Positions 24,918 through 36,997 of a DNA stretch of 64,000 bases are shown piece by piece. The translations under genes and the position numbers were made by a program. The notes below the pieces were generated by a model. That model had not been told where the DNA came from, made no database searches, and saw nothing but the letters and a program-made list of their open reading frames with translations. Numbering within the stretch: the first letter of the stretch is position 1; every line of letters starts with the position of its first letter. This DNA comes from Zanthoxylum bungeanum (lineage: Eukaryota; Streptophyta; Magnoliopsida; Sapindales; Rutaceae). The DNA lies in contig SKCR01041701.1 in the NCBI GenBank assembly GCA_019454045.1, positions 24,474 to 88,473 on the forward strand, in the 5' to 3' direction.

Positions 24918-26820
24918 TGTTGGAAAATTATGACCCATAGCGTTACTATTTGTAAAAGACATTGTAGTTTTTGTACAAATTAACTATGTGACAATGGAAA
25001 TTGTATTTTATCATTTTGTAATTTGATTACTTAAATATATAAATGATAAAAGTCCTTATGATTAGTTCCGGATTATTAGATATGAGACAATATCAATCCA
25101 TAAAGGTTTAATCATTAAATATCCCTAGTCGTAGTATTATCGAGACTGGACATCGATAAAGCAGAATAGACTAGTATTGCACTTGTGCGTGTTATGGAAG
25201 TGCAACAACATAGTTCTCATATATTTAAGTATTGGATTCTTATGCAAGTGTGATAGGAGGTTGTGTTTACCGATGGTACGGAAACAACTTCGCTCTGGAT
25301 AGACCCCGCGGAATCCTATTGGTAGTATGACTATGTGTCTATAGGAATCCGCATTAGGGTAGATGTATTTGGTCTTAACCTGAGACTTGCATCGCTAGTA
25401 CTTGCGACAATCAATACGCTTTGGTTTTGGTTGTCTAGGACTTTAACAGGTTCTGTGTATGCCTCTTCTGGGTTTATTGAGAATCGTAGTGTATTGGGTG
25501 TGATGTCAAGACGAAAGTATCACTTCAGTCATATGGAGATGATGATCACGCAGCGATACAGAACTGGTACTCCAATTGGTTGCAACCATCGGGATAATAT
25601 GACATGGTCATGATTATCCGATTAAAGAGACTAGTTGCTTGTGATCTGATATATGCTTCGTACGGGGAAGACATTATTCCAGCCTCAGGCCTTGCATGTG
25701 ACCATCCGATACTGGATCGTAATACGTAATACTACGTATACTACGACTGACATAAATTATATATTCCTTTAAGAATATTTCTGGAGAATTGGGTAGGCAC
25801 GGTGCTTTGCTAGAAGCCAACCATGTCTCGTAAATCGGTAAAAACGTGCGTGTTCGGATAGTCCGGCCGTCGACTAGATTTACTGCCAACATATCCAGGG
25901 ATCTCATGGGTGGCTTCCCGAAGATTCACCGATGACGTATGATTCAACATAATTAATCTAGGATTAATTACGGAGAGATTTTATCTATGATAAAATACTA
26001 TTTGAAGAGAGAGAACGATTAATTTAGAATTAATCGATAAAATAATATATTCGATATATTAAATGAAATTAGATTTCATAACGGAATTAAAATTAGATTT
26101 TAATTCGGGCGAACGAGTTAATTTAGAATTAATTCGCTAACGACATGAATAATAATTTTGCTAAGCATAATTATTTAATTAAATTTGATTTAATTACGTT
26201 GTAACGAAAAATTCATTAATTTGGAATTAACGAACCCGAGCCCGGAATGTGTTTCCGGGCCCACTCGGATTTTGAATTTAGTGCGGCCCACAAGTCACAT
26301 CAACTCGTCACTTTGCCTAACGTTTTGTTGATGGGTTTAGGTGAGTTGTTGAAGACTTGTAAAATACTCCAATTTGATGGAATGAAAGACAACTACCTAA
26401 TATTAGATATTTGGTATATCATTATTTTTTTGGTTTTTGAAATCAATTACACAAGTCTTTCACTTCATCTCTCCTTTTCTCATTCACGCAAATCACACTC
26501 TCTCCCTCCCCTATTTGGCTTGCCCGAAACACACAATAGAGAAGAAGAAAAATTGTGGCAATTTTTCTAAGTGCTAGCACATCAAATGAATCATATCAAG
26601 GTGTTAGGGAAACCTATCCTTGAGCTTGGAATCAACAACAAAGCTTGGAGCTTGGATTTCAATTCAAACTAGGAGCTTGGCCGAAACTTCAAGGAAGCAA
26701 TTTTTGGTGTTCAACGCATCCAACATCCGTTCTTTGTAAGTATGATTCCGCCATATTTCTTATTGTATTCACATGAATTCATTACTTAAATTGATCTTGG
26801 GACATCTTAGAAACCCAACA
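24918..26820 (+). repeat. Copia_A 3' LTR
   Basis: 1903 bp, TGTTGGAAAATTATGACCC to GAAACCCAACA, followed by the TTTTC target duplication. Confidence 0.95.
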
Positions 26821-26825
26821 TTTTC

Positions 26826-29800
26826 TTGGCTGGCATCTTTGGCCCTCGCTAAAAGTACTGGTATCTCCATACTTATACTCAATACTCCTTTTGCTTGACT
26901 TGTCCAACTTGATCTTAATATTCTTTCTCATCACTTAGCTACTTAGTTTTATGTATTCTCCCTGCTAAACTTCTATTACTTATGATACCGCCTAGTGGTC
27001 CTCCTTAATTGGCTACATTTTCAGGCTTAACTACATGCACTTTAGTGCCTAGACTACAATCCCTACTATTAATATCGACCCTGGCGTTTTGGTCCTGGTT
27101 AAAGCTCACACTCTTTTTTACTTTGTTTTCAAGGGTTGTTACTCAAATACATGATAATATTTCGTACTTTGAGAATTCACTTGCTATGCCAATTACAATT
27201 TGCAATAACTTATCTCTTCGATTATGTACTTTAATACGAATCTACTAAACCACCCATACTCGTGGCTAAAACCGTCCCAAACCCGTAGTGGTTTGGTCAA
27301 ATTAGATTAGGGCTGGGTACTCATATGATTACCTGACCAAAATTACCTTGTCGTTACTTACTTTTATTTTTATTTAGTAGGGAATCTCTCCTACCGTCTT
27401 TGCACCTAAACAGCTTCACGCTCACAGTTTTTCCTTAGTATTCTTTTCACCTTCTACTATATGCTACCCTATATTGAGAACTTCCTTGGTCTATGTCTCC
27501 ATCTTCTTATTTTAGGAATGTCTTCTTTCTTTATACATCCTCTATATCATCAAACCGTGGTTCCTTGAAATCTTAGTCCTTGCTTGACTACTACTTTACT
27601 TCTGTACTGCTATATCTGAAGAACTTCTGTCCTGACTCCTTTACTCAGAACTGTCACTTACTTTTATTATGTTCTTAAACTATATCTGAAGGTCTTATGT
27701 TCTGGTTGTCCTTTACTATACTTTTAATGATTACTGGGAGTATCTTAAGGCGATCTACAAGGTCCATCTCTGCTGTTGTTATCTAACGGGATTGGGAGGG
27801 TGAGAGCTTATGCTGAGGCTTTATTAATTATAGTGACCTGGTCGTATATGCTATTTATCTATGAGCTTAGGACTCTCATTAATATATATACATAATGCCT
27901 CTCCCTTCACTAGGGCACGACTACTAAAAACTCTCTGGTTCGCTTTTTTTAACTTATTTCTGATCATTTTCAACTATCGAACACACTACCCCTTCCACAA
28001 AACTCCTATGGAGTCATGTTCTCTAAAAATTTCCTTGTGCAGCTTCTGCACTCCTTGTTATTTAATCTTTGTTGTCACGATCTAGTAAGGGTTGGGAGGG
28101 TGGGGTTCGATTTTGACACTTTCCTGATGGTGGTAATCTCATCCACTACCCATATTGTGACTGCGTGTCCTGTTCATCTATTAGTCTGAGACTCCCATGT
28201 TACTAGTTCTCGTTCCCACACTAAGATACTCCCACTAGGTACTATCTGAATTGTCTCATCTTTCAACTTCACTCTTGATTCGCTACCCGGCTATCGATTA
28301 TACTATCCCTTATCATGAGCCTTCTGTATAATCATGTTCTCTAATCACTTCATCATTTGCTTTTGTACCCCTTTCTTCTAGTTTCTGTTGCTTGTCCCTC
28401 TAAAGTCTTTATTCTTTCTCAAAATCCTGTTATACTCTATATGTTATTTTTCCTTACAAAGTCTACTCAGCTACTTAGATTTTCTTCTTATCTTAGTCCT
28501 TTAAACTCCTTATATTCTTTTTTTTTTTTCTGAAAACTCTATTAACTTCAATTACTCAGTATATCTTTTACAGAATCTTTAATTCAGGTACTACTCTTTA
28601 CCTAGTCTTTTCTTCTCACTTCCATGAGATTTTTTATAACTTATTTACTATACTCTTGTAAATCATTTTCCCTGCTCTCTTTGTACTTCTAAGTTCTTAC
28701 TTCTTTACGGATTCCTTAATTCGACGATGGCTTTTTGACTTAGTTCAACTTATTATAACTTCAAACTATTCCATTGCATATTCCTTATAATTCATTGAAC
28801 TCATTGATTTAGCCATCTAATCATCTCGCAATTCATTTAATCTCTCAATTGTCTTCTTTATTGGTTCTTTTCTTTTTTTGAGCTCTAAATTGGGAATGGA
28901 TACATGCCCACGTGTCTGGTTCGGTGTCTATATGCTTACTCGAATCAAAGTTTCCGAAAGGAAATGTCCTTATTCATTATGCAGGAAATTGGTCGACTAC
29001 TCTGTGTCTCGGGGTCCCATAACTACCATCAATTCTCTACATTACTATCTTCTCATTATGTTATTTTTATGCCTGAATGCTCTGAATTTCCTTATTACTT
29101 CTCGCGTTCCTCTTACCATTTGCATATCCTATTTCTTCGCTCTACAACTTGGTACTTAGTTTGCAGTGTTTCATTCTTCTAACTACTCCCTAGCTTTCTG
29201 CTCTCCGCTCTTGCTATAAATCACAACCATGACACTCTGTTCTAATGTCCATACTGATACTTTTACCACTCCCAAATGTCTCTAACCTCTTGAATTTATC
29301 CTTGTATACCTTCACGAATTCCTTCTAACTTAGGCTATTCCATAGGTTCTACTACATTTGGTCTATCTATGGACTCCTACTAATCTTTCAAACCTCTCTC
29401 TCACTTGCCTTAATCTTTGACCTTACCAGGTTCTCTTCTTTATGTCCTCGAAGACTTCCTTAATCTTTTTCTGAGTAACCTGCCTTTCGAGGTCTTTACA
29501 TTTCTTAAGATGAACTCTCATCGGCTCCTTACAGTCATCTATATCTATACTGGTAGGGACTAGGACAAACATAGTATATCTCGATGAGTTTCGATCTCCT
29601 CGTTCTGGTACTCTGTGTCCTGGTGGAGTCTATTTCTCATGTAAGGCAGGTATGAGCTAGATTCTATCAGGACATTTTCTTAACTAGTATTACTAAGCAG
29701 TGAAAGACTAGATAGTTCAAGATCTTGTCTTCATCGAATTTACTTAGGATAAGGTAACTATTCATTTCTGTTTATGACCTTTATTTGCCTGCTTATGGGC

Positions 29801-30480
29801 CTGGGTCTGGATTTGGAAATATGGGGTTCTCTAGGTCATTTTTGGCATCTTTTGCATGTAGGAACTTCCTAGACTAGCCTTGATCTCTTGTTTCTCTTAT
29901 GTTCTTGTCTATACCTCGTTACTTGGGGAACTTACTATCTACATGAAATACCCGAAGGCTATTAGATCATCTTGAATGAAATTTTCTGAGGAAGGAAATA
30001 ATCTAACATCTTCTAGGCACTCTATTACTTGCTCGGGCTTTTCCTACTCTTTCTCTACTATCATAGGATGGTATCCTTATACTTTCACTATCTTATTCTG
30101 TCTCTTTACTTTTCTTTATTTCTAGCTGCTTACAATTCTATAATCTTTTCTTACTTTCTTATAGCTTTCCTATCCCATTCTCTTTGGGTAACTTTCCTTA
30201 GAATCTTATTATCTGGTTTCATAGCTTTTTATACTCTTGGTAATATATCAGATTAGCTTCCGGGAAAATTCTTAACATGGATCTAGATTACAATTGTTCT
30301 CATAAGGGATACTATTCGAATAGTCTAGGAGGGCTTACTAACCTATTTATAGAACTTTGATGACGTACTCGAGGATCAGATTCTGGAGAGGTAGTGCCTT
30401 GCATACGAGTATCTCGGACATATTGCACATACAAAACCCCTAACACTCTACCCACTGCAGTCACTGACTCCTTAGACCAT
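26826..30480 (-). pseudogene. Gypsy_A interior, 5' part (decayed gag-pol)
   Basis: About 3.65 kb that should hold gag-pol of Gypsy_A on the minus strand. I found no frame longer than about 90 codons and no clear RT or integrase motif on either strand. The plus strand is unusually C/T-rich, so plus-strand ORFs here give Leu/Phe/Ser-rich chance peptides. It is either heavily mutated coding sequence or a large non-coding interior; I cannot tell which. Confidence 0.5.
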
Positions 30481-30492
30481 GCTTTGATACCA
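30481..30492 (-). promoter_or_regulatory. Gypsy_A primer binding site
   Basis: On the minus strand TGGTATCAAAGC, four bases after the LTR end; matches the tRNA-iMet type site with one change and shows that the element runs on the minus strand. Confidence 0.85.
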
Positions 30493-30496
30493 TCTT

Positions 30497-33026
30497 TGTA
30501 ACATCCTCAAATCTGGGAGATGCTACCGGCAGAGGATAGGCCGTACTAACCCTATAGCCTCTGACTCCTGACAACTGCTAATCTCATTCTATATACAATC
30601 TCATGCATGGGACCAAAACCCAATTTACCAAAATAATAATATAATTCACTACTCATTATTACTATTAAAACAAATGCAATCTACAACTTTGACTAATTCA
30701 AGCTATTAACTAATGCATGACTATACTATACTCTGACTGACTTGCACTAGTGGACGCCAACCATAGTGACTGCATCAGTATCCTCCTCTCGAGCTCGTCA
30801 TCCGAGAATACCTGCAACCACATAAAACTGAGAGTGGGGGTTTATATCGTCGTATGATCTAAGTGAGTGGACAAAAAACTGAAAACTGATATAAAAGCTT
30901 TTTGGTTCTAAAACCAAAATTCCAGAAATATCTTTATATGAAAACTCTTTTCTAAAAACTTCTTATGAAATCTCTTTATAAAACTTAACCTTTCTGAAAA
31001 CCGCTTTCTGAAAACTGTCTCCAAAATTTGATCTCTGAAAATTCTTTTCTGAAAATATGATATCTGAAAAGTCTTTTTCTGAAAATATGATGTCTAATTA
31101 CTGGTATGTATCTGAAAAACTTGACGTATGAGGGCGTTATGTATCACTGTCCCCCCATACGCCTAACTAGAGCCAGTAGTGCAAATCCATGACTTTGGGG
31201 CGTTATGTATCGCCGTCCCCCAAAGCATGCCACAACTGTCCCTGAACCTGGTGGTCCTGGAGCATTACGTATCGCCGTCCCCCAAACCACAAACTAGAAC
31301 TGGGGATGCAAATCTATGCTACCCTCTAAGCTCTGAAATTAGGGTATAAGGGTGTTACGTATTTCCGTCCCCTAGCCCTGAATTAGGATCTGGGGGTGTT
31401 ACGTATCGTCATCCACCTAGGCCTCTACATGTGAACATGTTCTCTGTCCGTCAATTCCAAACTGTATCAAGTTACATACTGGGGTGGGTAACCCCCATGC
31501 CCCGAAAAACATAAAACTCAAGTTCTGAAAATATTTCTTTCATAAATATAACTTAAAACCATGAACTTTTATGTAATAACTATAATAAAAATGAGCTATC
31601 GCCCTAAAGCATAAAAAGTAAGTCTGTTGTAACAACAACAAAATAAAAATCAATTTAAAAAGAGTAGTGTCCACTCACTGTGTTCAGAATCTGGCTAGAG
31701 TTATACCGCTTCGTCGAAGGAGATTGCAACTCCTGTAATGGTCTATATGTGATAACTTGATTAGACTAAAAACTATGAGATAAGTTATGGAACTAAGCTA
31801 AACTATTAAATTCAAGTACGTGATATCGTAACTTGGTATATCATATTTGTACTAAGATGTAATATGTGCATACGAACTGATACGAGACCTTAAGGTTGGT
31901 CTCTAACACGCTAAGGTGGATCTGAGGTGGTTTCAAACTGATTCTGGAAAATTATGTGCCACGCGTCGCGACGCAAACCCTTGCGCTTCGTGAAGCGCAG
32001 CATCCAGAAGCATGCCATCATTTTCTTCTTGCGCATCGTGACGCAAAGCTCTTCAGAGTCACGACGCGATCCGGTTTTCCAGGATTCTGTTTTCTTCTCT
32101 AAGTTCATCCAATGCATAAAACATCCAATTACACTTCATACTAACACTTCCATACTAAAACCCAATACATAATACATCATATTACACTCAATTTCACATG
32201 CACTAAGCCACCAAATCATCAACAATTCAACTTTTAATCTATCCTATACACTTCCCAAAGTTACATCAAAAGCTCCACAAGTTGAGATTTATCAACATTC
32301 CTATTGTCTTAATGCCAAAAATCATATTATCATCATCACAACCAAGCTCTTAAGATAAAACAAGTATTAACTCTTTAAAACTTAAAATTTCACAATTCGG
32401 GTCATGGATTCCTTACCTTTTTCTCTTGAATTTCTTCGTCCCTCAAGGATGCCAAGCTAAACTTGTTTCACCTTCATTCCAATCTTTCTTCTTTCTTCTT
32501 CTTCATTTCTTCTTCTCTTCTTTTTCTTTCTCTTCTTCTCATCTTCCTCCATTCACGTTTTCTTCTTCTTCTTTTGTTTCAATTTTTGGTATTTGTGAAT
32601 AGTGTCTCCCTTTTGGTAATTTAAAAAAAAATGAAAAATGTAGAATTTTCAAGAAACTAGTAGAAATTACTAGAATGCCCTCGGGTATTATTCATCCAAA
32701 TTTTTAATCTACATTTTCGACTCACTTCTGGTCATAATTTGGAAAAATGTTCAAAAGAAAGTTATAGATCTCTATCTCAGCTTTCCGATGATATAAAATT
32801 CATCAAAATTGGAGTTCATATGAGAAAGTTATGGCCCAAATACCATGGACTGTCCAGAATGGAACATCGTAAAATTTCACATTGAAGTTTCGAAGAATTT
32901 ACTGTTTATCCATAAAGTCATTCTAAAAATGTAGGTATGATCGGACATAATTTTATGTTACGTAACTCTCATCCCGCGATGTAACCGTACTACAGACAAC
33001 AATAGTAGAGACCACTGGTCGTTACA
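30497..33026 (-). repeat. Gypsy_A 5' LTR
   Basis: 2530 bp, reading TGTAACGACC...GGATGTTACA on the minus strand. It contains GC-rich repeated units GGGGCGTTATGTATCGCCGTCCCC (about 31133-31410) and a pyrimidine-rich stretch (32470-32570). Its outer end at 33026 cuts the Copia_B integrase. Confidence 0.92.
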
Positions 33027-33829
33027 TTCGTGAAAGTCACGAAGTATGTTGAACCATCATGAGCGACATGATTTAATGGACCACACACATCGTTGTGTAT
33101 TAGCTCTAATAAATCTCAGCACGGTGTCCAACACCAAGAAATGGGCCTTTGTCATCTTTCTTTGGATACATGACTCACAAATTGGATAAAGATCTAAGGT
33201 AAGATTTTCAATCAAACCGTCCTTTACCAATTTGGATAGACGTCTATCACCTATATCGTCTAATCTCATATGCCATAATTCAATATTATTTAATTCAGAT
33301 TTCATAGTTGTATTTTCCTCTACATTAAAGACATCTCTATATGTTTCAGAAACATAGTGACCGTTAGATAAAGAACATTCACATTTCAATAAGTCTTTAT
33401 AATATAAACATAAAGCTCCATCTTTAATGTTTATTTTATATCCCTCTTTATCTAATATTGACAGTGATATTATTTATCTGATAAGTGATGGTACATAATA
33501 ACAGTCATGTAAATTTAATTTACATCTATTGGGGAGATCTAGAACAACCGTTCCTATGGCCTTGACATCCAATGTCTCACCATTGCCAATTCTAAGTTGG
33601 ATCTCCCCTTTATTTAGCCTTCTTTTAACCCTCATGACCTGCATGGAGTTGCAAATATGAGTAGGAATGCTAGTGTCCAACACCCATCCATTATTTGCAT
33701 CTAAGGCTAATAAGATATCAATAATAGGAAAAATACAAAGCGTACCGGAAGGTCCATCTTTTCCTTTAAGCTCTGGACACTCTTTCTTCTAGTGCCCAGA
33801 CTTCTTACAATGTAGACATTGATCACGAG
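33027..33829 (-). pseudogene. Copia_B zinc knuckle, protease and integrase start
   Basis: Read from 33829 downward: a CCHC knuckle (DQCLHCKKSGH, then a stop in place of the next residue), the protease-like WVLDTSIPTHICNSMQ (about 33690-33640), CYYVPSLIR followed by an in-frame stop at 33474, then the pre-integrase motif LWHMRLDDIGDRRL and CESCIQRKMTKA (about 33290-33140), then, in a shifted frame, the integrase start with IHNDVCGPLNHV and YFVTFT. The Gypsy_A LTR cuts it at 33027. The WHMRLGH motif has become LDDIG, losing Gly-His. Confidence 0.88.
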
Positions 33830-35675
33830 TGGCCGGCGTAATCACACGTGTATAACGCAAGCGCACGTATCGTTCAAGTAGTATAAAAAATATCGATCCC
33901 ACGAGGATTTAATTTCTATTGTTGTTATTAATTATTGAATCTATTTATTTACATGTATCTAATTAAGGGAGAAGAGAATGATTGCTTTTGGTTGGTTGAA
34001 TGTGGATTTGATAAATAAAATAAATAAATAAAGATACAAAAGAAAATACTAAGGAAAATAAAAAAAGACTCAAATATCTAGGGTCGTGATTCCACACAAT
34101 ATTATTCTAAAGATGAATTGATTCTCTTATATATGTGTAATAAATCAGTTTGCTAACCTGGAACACGATGATATACAAAAGCCTCTTTCGATGGTCAGAC
34201 GCAAATACCCAGTATCATCCAATTAATCATATTCCTATGTTAATCAGATTACCTGAATTCATTAAGTTCAAATTCCAATTGTGGCTACCCCCGCCCGACA
34301 GGTATAATCATATCTTGTAAGGATATCTATTAAAAAGTTATCTATCATCAAGGAAGATCGTGAACTATTGAATCTAAGGCTGAAACCTAAAATCCATTTT
34401 CCAAGTTCATTTTAAGTTTACCAAATCAATCTTATTAATGGCTAGTTAACAAGAAGCATTAAGACTAAGACTTAATAAACAAACTAAAGAATTACCCATA
34501 AAAAGAAAATCAATTATTAAGTGTGTGGATATTGTGTTTCATCACTTCCCTAGAATAAAAATAAAATGTTGGGGGTTAGAGGATCCACATTTACTACTTC
34601 TAATTTAGAAATCTTCCTTATTATAATATGAAATTTATCAGTGATATTACCAACCGGCCATATAGGCGTATCCTCATTAAGTTAGATTTTAATTAAGTCC
34701 AACCGACCATAAATGCGGTATCATTATTTGTCCATAAACCAGCCATATAGGCGGTAATCATCTGTCACATAAAGACCGACCATATAGGCGGTGTCACATT
34801 ATTTCAAATAAATAAAACCAGCCATTAAGGCGGTATAACCTTTTAGTTTGAATTATAATTTCCATATTATAATTAAGGGAGATTAATCTAAATTAAAATA
34901 ATAAAAGCTTCACCCTTCCCCCCAGGGAAATTAACTACTAAACATAAAAGAAAAGAGAAGAAAAGAAACTACTATTATTACTGATAATAAAAGTACATAA
35001 TTTAAATTACAAAAATTAAACAAACAAGATGCAATCCTTAATTCCTTACAAAAACCTAAGGAAAACCTGAGAATTATAAATGAAATGGCTTGGTATTTAT
35101 AGGAAAATCTAAATGCTTCCACCAATTTCTCCACCAATCGCTCCACCAAACACTCCACCAAACACTCCACAAAACACTCCACCCAACACGCCACAAAACA
35201 CTCCACCAAATATGCTTGCATGGTTGGTGGAAGTTTGACAAATTTTTATATTTTTGATAATGACTTTAGTAATTAAACATAACATAATTTCGGATTGTTC
35301 ATCAATTTCGGTCATGCAATCTTCAGAATTCGAAATTACTTTATTCTTCAAAGTTGTATATCTTTGAGTCCTATTTAATCTGGAACTTGAATCAGCTCAA
35401 TCGGATATCGGATGAAAATGTTATGGCCAAAATATGAAACTTGCGCAAAATTAAAACTTAGGACTGCACTTCGTGACGCCTATAGTAAATTTCCATTTTC
35501 GCCATTTTTTTCTCCGGATTTTATCGTTTTAGCTCCGAGTTGATTCCATTAAGTCCCGATACTTTATTTATCTCTAAAACACATAAAAACACATCAAAAT
35601 GTTCATCAAACCCGAGAAACTAAACAAAATATTAGGTAAAAGGGTGGTAAATATTGATATATTTTCCGCTCATCA
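33830..35675 (-). repeat. 3' LTR of the LOG-bearing element
   Basis: 1846 bp, TG...CA (TGGCCGGCGTAATC to GCTCATCA on the plus strand). Very similar to 39596-41427. It contains a minus-strand TATA box (CCTATAAATACC, 35092-35103), several ACCGACCATATAGGCGGT-like units (34655-34830) and the short tandem array at 35113-35222. Confidence 0.95.
35113..35222 (-). repeat. 11-12-bp minisatellite in the LTR
   Basis: About nine imperfect copies of CTCCACCAAACA / CTCCACAAAACA. The 5' LTR has the same array at about 40878-40970 with fewer units, so the two LTRs differ by unit gain or loss. On the minus strand it lies just after the LTR TATA box, so it would be near the start of the element's RNA. Confidence 0.85.
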
Positions 35676-35690
35676 CACCCCCAAACCTAA
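35676..35690 (-). promoter_or_regulatory. Polypurine tract of the LOG-bearing element
   Basis: Reads GTTTGGGGGTG on the minus strand, touching the 3' LTR start (TGATGAGCGG). Sets the element's orientation. Confidence 0.85.
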
Positions 35691-36997
35691 CATTTTGCTA
35701 GTCCTCAAGCAAAACAACAAATTAAAATAAAACAAATAATTAAAATTAAACTAAGCCACTTTCGTAGGGATCACGGTTGCATTTAGCATATGCAACAAGC
35801 CTTTAAACCCATAGGTGTCCCTAGTGGACGAGTTGTAGTCTCGTGAGGGTTTACAGCGACGATACCCACAAACGTCTTATAAAAGTAAGAAGATAGTAAA
35901 ACTAATGCACACAAAAGAAAAAAGACAAGAGAATAAATAAGTTAGTGACTAAACATGTGAAACTTCTACTCCAAGTTAGTAGTTGTTTTCTTTATTTCTA
36001 AATTACTGAATAAGTAAATTCTCAGATTATTTTTATCATTCTTCATATACACAACCAATAGAATATTAATAAACTCATTTTACCCACAATAGTCACAAGT
36101 GCAGTTGAGAAGAGAGTAATATTTTTGTCCTAAAGTTTTATCAGAATTCACACCTTTTTGTAGCAATGGAATAATTTTTTCTAATTTTTTCTTTGATTTT
36201 TGATTTTTTTTTAATTTATATACAATATCTTCCGTCTATGTAGCGAGCTTTGGGCCAATTGGTTTTAGGGCACTAGGTGTTAAGACACCCCTACAGACTT
36301 AATTACTCAGACTTCAGATATATATATTTTTTGCAACATCTTCGATCTATGTAGCGAGCTTTGGGCCAGTGACTCCCAAACCAGTTGGTTTTAGGGCACT
36401 AGGTGTTAAAACACCCCTACGAACTTAATAACTCAGATCTCAGACATTTTTTTACACATTTTTTTCTTTTTCTATTTTTTTTATTCAATTGCTTTTTAGA
36501 TGCTTCCTCCAATTAAACTAGAGCACTGAATATTACAAAATTTTCAAATACATCTCATGGTTGTATGTTACCATGCATGTTGATAATACCTGTCAACTGA
36601 ACATATGAAGATCCATTTAAATCAGTATTATGGAGAATTTACAAATTAAATAATTCAAAAGGAAATAAACAAAAATTAACTTGTTTCGAAATAGGTTGAG
36701 ATACGTCTCAGGAGTGGAAATTCCTTACTCGGCTATCTCTTACACCAATTTCACCTGATTAATCAACATAAAATATAAAATATTTTTTTTTATTTTTGTA
36801 AAAAAATTTCAATTTTTTGGGATTTTTCGAAAATGTTAGACTAAAAATATAATAAAAATAACACAAAATAAACAAGATAATAATCAACTATTCTCTCCCC
36901 CAAACCTAAATGAGACATTGTCCCAAATGTCTTAAACAGTAGAAGAAGAGTTTAGAAGATCGTACCTGGTTAGCTGAAATTCTACGAAAAGAAATTA
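35691..36997 (-). other. Non-coding region between the LOG frame and the polypurine tract
   Basis: AT-rich, no ORF. It contains a direct duplication with a 111-bp offset (36228-36325 and 36338-36440) that includes TATGTAGCGAGCTTTGGGCC and GGGCACTAGGTGTTAARAC. This is the 3' UTR region of the element. Confidence 0.7.

Larger units (their letters stand above)
16854..26820 (+). mobile_element. Copia_A, complete-length Ty1/copia retrotransposon (decayed coding)
   Basis: A 9967-bp element with two LTRs (16854-18766 and 24918-26820), TG...CA ends, a tRNA-iMet primer site, a polypurine tract, and a perfect 5-bp target duplication TTTTC (16849-16853 and 26821-26825). The domain order gag, protease, integrase, reverse transcriptase, RNase H is that of Ty1/copia. 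All parts are recognisable, but frameshifts and stops break the polyprotein, so it can no longer move on its own. Confidence 0.97.
14797..33026 (-). mobile_element. Gypsy_A, Ty3-type element split by Copia_A
   Basis: A minus-strand element. Its 5' LTR is 30497-33026, followed (toward lower coordinates) by a tRNA-Met-type primer site at 30481-30492 and a decayed interior of about 4.3 kb. Then come a polypurine tract at 16212-16226 and a truncated 3' LTR at 14797-16211. Copia_A (16854-26820) was inserted in the interior. LTR starts TGTAACGACC as in several plant chromovirus-type elements, but no domain survives to prove the lineage. Confidence 0.8.

Noticed and set aside
26900..30260. Plus-strand ORFs of 70-107 codons
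   Set aside because: Leu/Phe/Ser-rich products of a C/T-rich strand inside the Gypsy_A interior, with no domain, no homologous partner and the wrong strand for the element.
34931..35351. Minus-strand ORFs with VECLVE or GGVFCGV repeats
   Set aside because: They are translations of the LTR minisatellite, open in two frames at once because of its 11-12-bp period. No independent sign of a protein.
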